From: Apostichopus japonicus
Lineage: Eukaryota > Echinodermata > Holothuroidea > Aspidochirotida > Stichopodidae
Assembly (NCBI RefSeq): GCF_037975245.1
Contig: NC_092567.1
Location: forward strand, 7,750,714-7,814,713
Direction: 5' to 3'
Length of the DNA: 64,000 bases
Part shown: positions 38,901 to 47,731 of the stretch, one piece after another
Layout: every line of letters starts with the position of its first letter
Position numbering within the stretch: the stretch's first letter is position 1
Notes under the pieces: model-generated
Database searches by the model: none
Told to the model about the DNA's origin: nothing
The model's input: the letters and a program-made list of their open reading frames with translations, nothing else
Made by a program: the position numbers and the translations under genes

Positions 38901-41480
38901 CTAAGTCAAATAGAAAGATCATCGAGGCTGACCCTGGGTTCGGAAAATCAACACTTGCATCACAGTTTGTCTATGACTGGTGTACTAACAACCCTGAATC
39001 TCCTCTCAAAGACGTGGAAATACTTATATTTCTCCAGTTGAGGCAACTGGAAGGTGTAAAGTCTATATACACTGCCATAAAGCATTCCATAGTGCCCGAA
39101 GATGAGGACATGGACGACTCTTGCATTAAGGAAATCCTCAAAGTAAACAAAAAGTCTGTTGTCATGTTATTTGACAGTTATGACGAGTATCCTGACAAGA
39201 ACACCAAAACACATATCTCCTCCATCATTGAGATGAAAATGTTTCTAGACATCCTTGTCATCATACTTACCAGGACATTGAACCTCCCGCCTAACTTACA
39301 CCCCGAAACAAAACGAATCAGATTAACAGGGTTTGGGGTGGCTGAACGTCGAAACTATGTCCTAAAAGCGGTGGCTGATGATGTCCAGTTGGCAGATCGG
39401 ATCGAAGAGCAGCTTCAGAGAAACCCCTTCTTAAGAGATCTCTGTCAGGTCCCTCTCTTCTCCACTATGGTTGCTCACATAGCACACGAGAGGCCAGAAA
39501 TCGAGATATTTAGCACAGTAACAAGATTTTTCACTTATGTGATCGCATGCGTTCATAACCATATGAAAATCAAGAAAGATGCTAATACGGAGGTGCCTGC
39601 TTTTGAAAAGGAACTAGCTAAACTGTACCGTATTGCTTTCGACGGCCTCACACGGAAGAACCAGCAGCTGGCATGGGAGAACACCTATTTAGTTTCAGAA
39701 CTTGGACAAGAGTTCTATGATAACTATATAAGGCTTGGGATGTTTGCACAGGAAGTGGTTTTTGACATTTCCCAGTGTCGATATAAGACGGAAGCACGAA
39801 TATGGCACAAAATCATATGTGAATTGTATGCCTCTCATCATCTGGTTTCAATTCTTAGTGAAGGTAAGTCTTCAGTACAGATAATATTGATGCATAACCA
39901 CAGTTTTTCATCTCTGATGTGTAAGATAATGAGTAAACCTAAGATATGGAAGTATTGTTCGTATGTCCTTTTATGTGCATATGTAAACAGCTTACGCTCC
40001 TCGTACCCCCAACCCACAGTGTCTGCTATGTATATATGTAAATTAACATTTATGCAACACGCTTTTCAATGTAAGTAAATAAAGTCCTCATTTGTCACTG
40101 ACCCAGTTCAACATAACAAAGATTTGGGTTTGGATCTTTCTATATGTATGCTTGTTGTATTGAAGACAAGAGCGCCTAAAGGTAGAGATACCCTCAGGAA
40201 GATCAAAGCAATGTCGGAAAAAGCTAACTACACTGGATTTACAAGCAAGTTGTACACATCTGGGTAATCTAGGATGGACACGATTTCTTACATTGTTGTG
40301 AATGTACAACCATATTGAATAATTTGACTTTTGTATCTATTAAAGAACACGTTATTCGGCATATTCACTAGATGTTTGCTATTTTTGCTCGTCAGTTCAA
40401 TAAAGTTATCCCCACATATTGTTAAAATGCTTTTCCTGTGGTTAAATTTGATTGCTTCTCAAAAATGCTTAGGCAAAGATAGAAAATATGGAAGTAAATA
40501 TATAAACCAGATCCTCATCACATTTTGTATCACAAAGATATGAATTACATAGAGTTGGCAATATTTTGCATTTGGCAACAATACAATGATTGATATCATC
40601 AAGACAACGCTGCTAAAAATATCTTTGTTTTTATTCATCATTTTTCAATCATTTATCAAAATAGCCATGTGGTATTTTCCTTACAAAATCGTATATGATT
40701 CCATGTTCCTTTTAGTGTTCGATTATTTGTTTAATCAACCTAATCCAAAATGTATTAAAAATGAAGCTTTTGATAATATCTCATCTCACAAAGATTTCAT
40801 AGATGACCTGGTCGACTACCACTATAATAAAACACAAAATGTTAGAACGTAAACAAACGCTGTGACTATCTTCATCCTAGGCAAATTTAGTTTGCAAGTA
40901 TTGAGACAAGAACACGAACTAATAAATTACATTTAAGGAATCTGTAATTTGGTGACATTGTAAGAGTGAAATATGTGACAAACCAGTCAAAACCTAATAT
41001 CAGAAAAACCAAAATATTATTTCCATGACCTCATAAAATGAAATCATCCTCTGCAAATTCTCTCTTTTCTCTGTAATTGTTTTTCAAAGAAAGTTGACAA
41101 TTTCGAGGGTAATATGCTAAGAAGTATTTGTCAAAACCTTTACCAATTCTAGCAGAGTAGAACTATAGAGCAGCAACACTGATGACCCTAACTCACCTGA
41201 GGTCAATAGTATAATGCATATGCCCAATTATTTGCATAATAATTTGCATAGTAATCTGTTACTGAAAAAGGAACTTAAGGTCGTACTCCATAGTAATAAA
41301 CAAATAAACAAGTATTTTTGTATCAGCATGAATGTCGTACACTAGGATATCAATCTCAATGCCAAATACTCAGTGTACTGTTGTAAACATGATAATTTAA
41401 ATCTTAACCAGGAATGCAAAAACATTGAGGTTTAGATTACATGCAACAAGCTGCTTCTTCAAATATATGATGATTCCATT

Positions 41481-41548
<68 letters not shown>

Positions 41549-44009
41549 TACAAGTTTCCACAGTTTGCTCTCTGTTTCACTGACATGAAAGGACAAACTA
41601 AAACAACTAACTAGAACTAGAACATAGTAATACATCCACTCATACATTTCCGTATTCATTGACAATAGTATGAGCACTTGACCAAAACAATAGGTCTGTT
41701 AGAGTATGTTACAAATTTGCCAGGTTGAGAGAAATACATCCAGTTCTAAGTTTTCACTGTTATACGTACAAAATAAGTTATGACTTTTTTCTGTGTTGTT
41801 TAATGTGCCCCTTCACAGACTGAATTGATCAAGCTTTGTGACAATGTGAGCAAGCATCTAGCAGAGATGCATATTTGACTCATTCTTCCTTTTGGCTGCA
41901 AATAACTTCATATAACATTTGGCCCCAATTGACCCTACCTTTAATTAATGAAGTCCTCAAAGGGCAAAAAATTGGACAAGTAGCATAAGCAATGGGACAC
42001 TGTGGTAAGCCAGTCAGACTGACCTACATTAAATTGAATAATGATGATGATGATAGCACTCACTACATTGCATATGACTTCACTGTGGTAAGGCATCCTG
42101 TTCTGTGATCAGACCTACGCCCAATGAAAGCCCCATTGACTTACACACTATATCACAAAAGTAATGTAGTCTCTAAGTCTAAACGCTACCCATCACTGGA
42201 TAGCTGACAAGTTTGCCACTATCAATTTTCCGTACTATGACCATGCAGATTTTTTGCTAAGAGAGCTGGAACTTTTAGTCACTTGTAAACAAACCTCTTT
42301 ACTCAGTCGTAAACAATTTTCGTATGCTGCTCCTGGGAGGGCTAACTGGTCTAAAATTGCCTCAATTGACCCAATGTTTGCACCACATGTGCTTCCATTC
42401 ATGCTTTTTAACATCCAAGCCACAAAAAAGCACATCCTATTTGATAACATAGCAAAAAAGTTGTTCTCCTGCTCGTAAATGGCACTTTTCCTGAAGGAGA
42501 ACACTTGGGGCAGCTTGATATAGACGCTAATACGAGTATGCCACCTTCACTGCCATACTGACCTGTCAGTACTTACATTGCAGAAACAAAGCATGCCACA
42601 AAGGCAAGTTTCAGGGTCCTATTTACTGTCACACTGGCCTCTAAGTACTTAAAACAATGCAGCAACAAAGCAGCCGTAGGGTTACAATTCACTGTCATAC
42701 TGGCCTGTCAGTACTTACAAAGCAGTAACAAAGCATGCAATTAAGGCAGGTTTCAGGGTTAATATGCAAAATCACTGGGCATGTGCTTAGACCTAAAATG
42801 AAACACTGAAGCATGTAATGTAGTTAGGTATAGGGTTGTAAACCTAATTCACAAAATATAACATTAATTGTTGACATATTTGTCTGAGTTTCTTTCAGGC
42901 ACAGTGAATCCTTCTTTGAACCTCAGATAGACCATTAATACTATATGCCATTATGTCTCCATTTTGTCTACTGCCTAGCACAAATTTGAATCAATCCCTG
43001 TTTCATGTTTTAATTACAGTGATAATAATGATGTCATAACACCATCAAACAAAACATCATTAACATACACCATGTGAATGCTAGTTTTACAAATAACTAT
43101 ATATATACAATGGTTGCTAATTAAATTAACGATTGGATGCTACAAATAAGGCTATGGTACAGTGACACTATTATAATGTGTCACCACCTTGATATGATGC
43201 CTGCAGTAAACTATACACACTGAAACCCATATAATATGTCTGCTTGGATTTGCAGGAGCGTCTTCAGCAGCATCATCAATCAAAGTGAAAGAAACATTGA
43301 ACAGCATCAACCCGCTTGACCTCCAGTATGTCTATCGCTTTGCATGTGGACTCAACAAGTCAGCAGCAGACATCATCATCAAACACCTGCAAGAAACCAA
43401 AGAGGGACGTCAGTTTGCAATTCTTTGTATGCTTGAACAAGAAGAACAATCAGACCAATTCAGGCAGTCAGTTAAGGACTTGGTTTCAGGGGCTATTCAC
43501 ATTTCCTGGAATGATTCCAAATTATTACAGAGTTCTACCATACAAGTCCTTGAAGTTGCTTCAGCTAATCAGGTAATTATCAATTTGTGTATTGATACTA
43601 CACCAGAATAAGTTCTTAAGTTGAAAAAGTTCACCCGTCTTGGTTTAATTTATTTAATATTTGTGACTCATATTTACCATACACATTGTTTAGATTTATA
43701 TTACAACAGTTTACTGCAATTAACAGTTCAACTCTTTTTGTTTTTAATCATTTGGGTTTTGATTTTTCTTCTCATTGTGGATAGACAACAACGTTACTAA
43801 CTTATTAAATTTCCTTTCAGAAAAGTTTGGACATTCTGAATAAGTTTCTTTCATCTCAATCCCTTAGTCGGAAATATAAGAAATATAGCACATCAAAAAA
43901 AAAGGCCCCGACAGCACGGATGCACAAAACACCTATTATTTTGTGTGGAAAAATGACCATTGTCTCATTGTCTAAATGTAGCAGCAATGATTTGATAAAA
44001 CAAATGTGA
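32909..44009 (+). CDS. NLR-like receptor: death-fold + NACHT protein, five exons
   Basis: The predicted exons are 32909-32966, 33349-33657, 38688-39863, 43256-43572 and 43821-44009. All four introns have GT/AG borders (donors GTAAGT, GTACTG, GTAAGT, GTAATT). The phases 1, 1, 1 and 0 join without a stop to give about 682 residues. The product has a death-fold-like segment (about residues 20-122), a NACHT NTPase (about 190-480) with Walker A ADPGFGKST (203-211) and Walker B VVMLFDSYDE (280-289), then a helical region. In animals such proteins are cytosolic innate-immune sensors that oligomerise on ligand binding and signal through the death-fold domain. Leucine-rich repeats normally follow NACHT but are not evident, so the annotated 3' end may be truncated or alternative (see 47628-47731). 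Intron 2 is filled by a nested transposon. Confidence 0.85.
33349..33657 (+). CDS. NLR-like gene, exon 2: death-effector-like domain
   Basis: The acceptor is TTTTCAACAG and the donor GAAG|GTACTG, with phase 1 at both ends, so the exon is a symmetrical domain module of 103 residues. The helical segment LLMIRYMEERGQIEP followed by LLCALKKICLSGIEMRV and LYEEHTG fits the death-effector/death-fold pattern (hydrophobic, MEERG turn, IEP, AL..I.L.G). The DED-versus-DEATH assignment is by pattern only. Its expected role is homotypic recruitment of downstream adaptors. Confidence 0.7.
34741..35063 (+). pseudogene. hAT transposase C-terminal dimerisation domain, broken
   Basis: The frame contains LLRLLLVSSASSTEAERSF followed by SALRRLKTRLRSTMTQQR. 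This is the hallmark hAT-C dimerisation motif (S-S-x-x-x-E-R-x-F-S-x-h-x-x-x-K-T-R-L-R-x-x-M). After TQQR the expected continuation (VIVLHIHR) lies in another frame, so a frameshift occurred near 35030. The coding region is then cut by the family B element at 35064. The catalytic core and N-terminal BED finger are absent. It is the only transposase remnant in the window and a relic of the autonomous parent of the hAT MITEs. Confidence 0.88.
35064..35924 (-). mobile_element. Family B hAT-like element, inverted nested copy
   Basis: The ends CAGGGACGTCG and (reversed) CAGGGACGTAGC match the 20100-21364 element. Subterminal stretches align in reverse, including GATACGGTCAGTGTCA and the 35-bp palindrome (35140-35174). 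The central part (about 35345-35690) differs from the other copy: it has a 20-base G-run and a GCGCG-CTA-CGCGC hairpin and may be a further nested MITE fragment. No matching 8-bp flanks were found, so one end was probably rearranged. Confidence 0.75.
35140..35174. repeat. Perfect 17-bp-arm palindrome (family B)
   Basis: The arms GAGTGCGACAGTCGGAA and TTCCGACTGTCGCACTC flank a single T, with no mismatch. It corresponds to 21255-21289. Confidence 0.95.
36434..36792. mobile_element. hAT-Charlie-like MITE
   Basis: The left end is CAGAGGTGGGCAACC and the right read backwards is CAGGGGTGGGCAACC (14/15). This closely matches the terminal sequence known from Charlie-group hAT elements in many animals. 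A GCGGGCC-ACAT-GCGGCCCGC hairpin lies inside the left end. A clear TSD is not seen; only CCTATA occurs near both flanks. Confidence 0.75.
36822..38140 (-). mobile_element. Family A element, inverted and right-truncated
   Basis: It starts with CAGTGGCGTCGTGC and aligns in reverse with 1680-706. Shared blocks include the GATAACGAAGTGATTATTTTC, TCACCACTTCTCACGGGC and CTTCCTTCGAGAGTATTTCC segments. Homology stops at GATAGT (38140), after which the outer transposon's own right end continues. The body is interrupted by the 37204-37851 MITE. Confidence 0.8.
37204..37851. mobile_element. 648-bp hAT-like MITE (family C), perfect TIR and TSD
   Basis: The terminal inverted repeats CAAGGGCGGCGGAA / TTCCGCCGCCCTTG are perfect over 14 bp. 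The TSD ATGGGCGG is exact (37196-37203 and 37852-37859). The uninterrupted target is visible in the family A copy near 980-990 (reverse strand), so the site is doubly confirmed. A perfect GGGGGCACGTGCCCCC palindrome lies at 37228-37243. The GCGCCAACC..GGTGGCGC core is at 37391-37434. Confidence 0.95.
38688..39863 (+). CDS. NLR-like gene, exon 3: NACHT NTPase domain
   Basis: The acceptor follows TTTTTTTTATCTCAG and the donor is GAAG|GTAAGT. The exon encodes the linker YAKTAYRKHYETAKPFPS leading into the NACHT fold. Visible motifs are P-loop ADPGFGKST, the EILIFLQLRQL strand, Walker B VVMLFDSYDE (the F-D-x-x-D-E form typical of NACHT) and a sensor-1-like VIILTR. After these come FLRDLCQVPLFSTMVAHI, matching the NACHT-associated 'P-L-x-L' segment. 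The whole NTPase core lies in one large exon, as is common in invertebrate NLR families. No frameshift or stop is present. Confidence 0.93.
41484..41546. repeat. (TA)n microsatellite in NLR intron 3
   Basis: An uninterrupted run of 31 TA units. It is self-complementary and likely length-polymorphic. Confidence 0.98.
42114..42547. mobile_element. Solitary copy of the array MITE (intron 3)
   Basis: A diverged relative of the MITE at 54139-54611. Shared landmarks include GCCCCATTGACTTACACAC, AGTAATGTRGTCTCTAAGTC, GACAAGTTKGCC, ATTGACCCAAT and GAAGGAGAACA. It lacks about 20 bp (AGATAGAAGTTTTCACTAG). Its left end is degraded (CCTACGCCCAATGAAAG) and its right end keeps GAGTATGCCACCTT. Its age contrasts with the nearly identical array copies. 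Confidence 0.85.
42548..42775. repeat. Three degenerate 75-85 bp tandem units
   Basis: Units of the form CACTGYCATACTGGCCTGTC, AGTACTTA, AACAAAGCATGC, GGCARGTTTCAGGG occur three times directly after the MITE's right end. Confidence 0.7.
43256..43572 (+). CDS. NLR-like gene, exon 4: post-NACHT helical region
   Basis: The acceptor TTGGATTTGCAG and phase-1 entry continue exon 3 in frame. The donor ATCAG|GTAATT is phase 0. The 105 residues contain LDLQYVYRFACGLNKSAA and ILCMLEQEEQ. This FACGL/FVCGL..A pattern is frequent just after the NACHT winged-helix region in NLR proteins, where it leads into the LRRs. Confidence 0.8.
43821..44009 (+). CDS. NLR-like gene, exon 5 (possible terminal exon)
   Basis: The acceptor ATTTCCTTTCAG continues exon 4 in phase 0 for 62 residues and then meets TGA. 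The segment is lysine/serine-rich, then has TIVSLSKCSSNDLIKQM, which looks like the opening of an LRR block. The early stop could be a genuine short isoform or a truncated LRR region. No clear AATAAA follows at close range. Confidence 0.5.
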   Translation, partial: KSLDILNKFLSSQSLSRKYKKYSTSKKKAPTARMHKTPIILCGKMTIVSLSKCSSNDLIKQM

Positions 44010-44589
44010 TATTATAAATCTTAAAAAAAAGGTAAATGGTTCTTGGCTAACCTTGGAAGACACGAAAGCAGGTTATTTAAATTATCCTTTGTAATAATAC
44101 TGATGTGCTTGTTATGGAATGCTGTTGTGGGTTGACTTCTCAGCTTTAAATGAAAAGGAATGAACTATATAAGTACACATGTGAAGCAAACAAATTGCAT
44201 TGGGGTGGTAAAGAATATGTTAGTGCCCAGGCCTGGTCCATGAAAGAAAATTGTGGAAAAGCAAGATAATAACCAATGAAATAATTATCTTGTCACAATG
44301 TTGGGATCACTTTCGGAAGTTGACAGCATGTAGTTCATAAATGTATTATATTCCTTTCAAATAAGAACACACATGAATATGCACATCACTTTATGATCAG
44401 GGCTGTAACTATACATCCCATTGTATTCTTGTTTGGGTCTGGTGGTCTAATATGCATAAATATGCATAAATACACTAAAATATAATTACTTAATACAGCT
44501 CTATTGCCTTGATCAAAGGCATTCAGCAAAACCCATTACCACTTCAAAAACTGAAAGTTGAGAATTGAGTTGTAAAGACACTCACCCAC

Positions 44590-44713
44590 AAAAGTAGTAA
44601 TGTCATCAGTGATGTTGGATGTTTGAATTTTCTTTTTCAATTCCTTGAAAGACATATACAGGAAAACCGTTGCAATGCAATGTTGAAAACTGTACCAGCT
44701 GGAGGTCAAAGAG
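44590..44713 (-). other. Exon-like segment with a conserved partner at 52767-52882
   Basis: On the minus strand an acceptor-like TTTGACCTCCAG precedes, and GTGAGT follows, a segment encoding FLYMSFKELKKK..ITDDITTFVGE. The partner encodes FLRYISSKKMKEK..ITDDITSFVAE between equivalent splice-like borders. Residue-level similarity in one frame suggests former coding sequence. The donors are offset by 11 nt, so at least one copy is decayed. The protein family is not recognised. Confidence 0.3.
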
Positions 44714-45094
44714 AGAATACAAAATAAATCAACCTTTCTTTCACTAGATTTATCAAGGTGAAAATTCAAGAGGTCTGTGATAACTTTTGGACCACAGTAA
44801 AGAAGAGTGCTTTACTCAAAGTACCTATTGTGGCATGTACTAGAGTCTATAGTGTTCAGTTAGAACCATTGAAATAGTTGCTGACATCATGCTATAAATG
44901 TATTGCTGTTTTCATCTTTGGATTTGTTGGACTGACATATCTCACAGCAAAGGACTTTACATTATTCAAAGCAATTTTGCTTTATCATACTGCCGCTTGG
45001 GGCATGTCCCAATATATCAGTCATGTCAGACTTTGTGACTAGAAGTTGTTGCAAAACGTAGCATAATTTGGCAGTTTTTTGCACATAAGCAACA

Positions 45095-46345
45095 TTGAAT
45101 GACCTTGGATGACCTAATGGTTTTTATAAAAATGTTCCCCTTGATGATGTGCACTCCTAAAATCCCAACCTTGATGGACATTTGGTTCTCAAGTTGTTGC
45201 AAAAATACAAGTTTTTGACCCCTTAATGACCTTTGTTGACCTTGGATCATATTACCGTTAAGTTTGGAAACGATCCCTTACCCCATTCACAACTAGTCCC
45301 AAAATATCAACCATGTCGGACCCTGTCAGTGGTAGTTTCACAAGTTATTGAGGAAAAAAAAAAAAACATTTTGACCCATAAATGACCTTTGGTGACCTTG
45401 GATCACATCACAGTTTTTTGAAAAATGTGCCCCTACTTCTTTCACAACTTTTCCTTATATAACAGCCATGTCAGACTTTGTGACTAGAAGTTGTTGCAAA
45501 AATTAGCATAAGTTGGCATTTTTTTGCACATAATCAACCTTGAATGACCTTGGATGACCTGATGATTTTTAACAAAAATGTTCCTCTTGATGATATGCAC
45601 TCTGTCCTAAAATTTGTTTGGCCTAAAATGTTCACACATAATGTTATTGCTAGAAAGGTATCATAACCAACCTTTGGCCCCACATAACTTTAGAACTGGG
45701 TGTCCGATTGAAGTGGGAGTTGGTTTCCTATATAGAGCACAAAGAGCTCTATCATATATTAAAATATCGAAAACCTATTTTTTGTTTTGCCACATATCTC
45801 CTAAAATGAGCATATTTTTCAAGATTTGACCTTTCACCTTGCTGTCAGATGTAGTTTGACACGCTGATTCCAAAAAGCAACATGGCAAGTATGTGCGACC
45901 ATCCTAACTGCACTTATTAAAACAAATGACCTCTGATAACTTCGCACACGAAGGTCGCACAGGGGTCAACCATGGACCATTTTGATCGGAAGGTACCTTT
46001 GAGATCCGATTTTGTCCACAAAAATTCAAATAACCAAAAAAACTGATAAGGGTCACCGGAGGTCAACCTGAGGTCAAAGGTCACCTAGATGCGGGTCGAC
46101 TCCTGGATTACAATAGCGTAACTCCCAACCTTGACGGACATTTTTTTCTCAAGTTACTGCAAAAATACTAGCTTTTGACCCCTTATTAACCTTGGATCAC
46201 ATGCCCTTTATGTTGTGAAACGATCCCTAAACCCATTCACAACTACTCCCAAAATATCAACCATGTCGGACCCTGTCAATGGGAGTTATTGCTTGTTTTA
46301 ATATTTTGGTGTTTGGCCTCTAACTGACCTTTGGTGACCTTCACA
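45095..46345. repeat. TGACCT-N4-TGACCT dispersed repeat block
   Basis: A degenerate repeat whose units contain TGACCTTGGATGACCT or TGACCTTTGGTGACCT and the phrases CCAAAATATCAACCATGT and AAGTTGTTGCAAAAAT. Five TGACCT direct repeats with exactly 4-bp spacing occur (45100, 45227, 45383, 45545, 46325). An AGGTCA trio at 46060-46083 has spacings of 5 and 1. No coding frame is present. Confidence 0.75.
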
Positions 46346-46556
46346 GGCACCAAAAACAATTGGGCACATCTACTTAGTGTGGTACTCATATACACCAAAT
46401 ATTAGATTGGTCCAAGCTTCCCTACTTGAGATATCGTGTTTACAAGTGAAGCGTCACACACACACAGACGCATACACACACACTCTCCGCCTGCATGAAT
46501 GCATTTGTTACGATTATCATCGAAACCAAAAATGGACCATATTTATTAATCATACA

Positions 46557-47060
46557 CACCGTTTTGTGTACATTTAAAATTGGTAAGCAATATAGGCATG
46601 GCATACCGTGCCTTATAGATGGTGTATGTAGGTTAGACTGAGGCCTTTATCTTCCCTTAGGTTCTTAGGGAGTTTGTTGATCAAGCATGTCTCTGCTCCA
46701 CCAGGATAAAGGAAGTAACAAAATCACTTTCTACCCAGACTCAAATCTAATTATAACTACAACCCAGCTTACCAGTCCTGTTATACATGTATCATAAACT
46801 TACCATTACCATCAGCATATTGTAAACCATTCTGTGCAAGATCCACATCGTGTGACCCCCAAAGATCATCTCAAGACTGAATAATCCACATTTACCTATT
46901 GAGGAGTAAAGACAAAAGCAATAAGAATCAGTTGTCACTAATTCCATATTGAGAATATCTGAACTAGATGTTTAATGCAACAATAACATCCCTTGTTATT
47001 GAGTTGACTTTTTAATATTTACTCAAAAGTTATTCCATTGCTCACAGAAGTCAAGCGGAT
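46557..47060. repeat. Duplicated block, partner of 61385-61880
   Basis: Shared phrases include TTTTGTGTAC, TGGTAAGCAATA, GGTGTATGTARGTTAGACTGA, TTAGGGAGTTTG, AACTACAACCCAGCTTACC and GATGTTTAATGCAA. The copies differ at many positions. Confidence 0.85.
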
Positions 47061-47627
47061 TGTTTTAATCAAACAATTGGTATACCAGTGTGAAGCAGAG
47101 AATGCTCTAATACATACATGTTGTTGTCTTTGCTTTCACAACTGTCCTAGTAACTTCATTTCCACCGTTGCCAATACACATCAACCTGACCCCCCCCCCC
47201 CCCCTACCCAAACACACACTTATAACATAAGTACATAATAACTTTAAGACCATAAACATAATACAAAATGCATTAAGGATTTCAGATGACATAACATGCT
47301 AAGAGCTTGTCATATTGTGTTGTATGATCTTCTGTGATAGAATCGTAAACTGTTACTTGTCACAGTGCAATACCCAATACCTAGCATTACTCATGACAAC
47401 TATTTAATATGATTGGATAGGTTGACTAAACATTAATCTGAAATTGAGACAAGCATTGAATCTTCAATACAAACTAAGTCAAATATGTCATACAGAATAG
47501 TATATTTTATCTTAGGATAAACAAAGACTTAAAAAGTGGGTCTGGTGATAAAATTGTGCATGGAACTGTGCCTGGCTCTCAAAGTCACTGGTTTTGTGTA
47601 CACCTTACTTGAATAATGCTTTTTTAG

Positions 47628-47731
47628 CCTCACAAGATCTGATTGTGAATCTTAGAACTGGTGTGCCACAGTTTATCAGGAGTTTGGAGAAAAATATCAA
47701 AGAAGTAAAGGAGATACAAGCTCAACCATAA
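47628..47731 (+). CDS. Possible alternative 3' exon of the NLR-like gene
   Basis: The acceptor GCTTTTTTAG is followed by a phase-1-entry frame, SQDLIVNLRTGVPQFIRSLE then KNIKEVKEIQAQP and TAA. The start resembles the CSSNDLIKQ end of exon 5, as if from a related LRR-type exon. AATAAA occurs at 47874. A phase-compatible donor would be needed upstream; the only one seen in exon 5 (AAAT|GTAGCA) is weak. The call is tentative. Confidence 0.25.

Larger units (their letters stand above)
44530..47425. repeat. Segmental duplication, copy 1
   Basis: Blocks align in order with copy 2 (52690-63265): 44530-44790 with 52690-52960, about 44900-45000 with 53060-53170, 46560-47040 with 61390-61880, and 47355-47425 with 63195-63265. 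The copies are diverged by substitutions and indels. Copy 2 has been enlarged by the satellite-like MITE array. Confidence 0.75.

Noticed and set aside
41484-41546. AT-rich origin or promoter element
   Set aside because: A plain TA microsatellite explains the tract.
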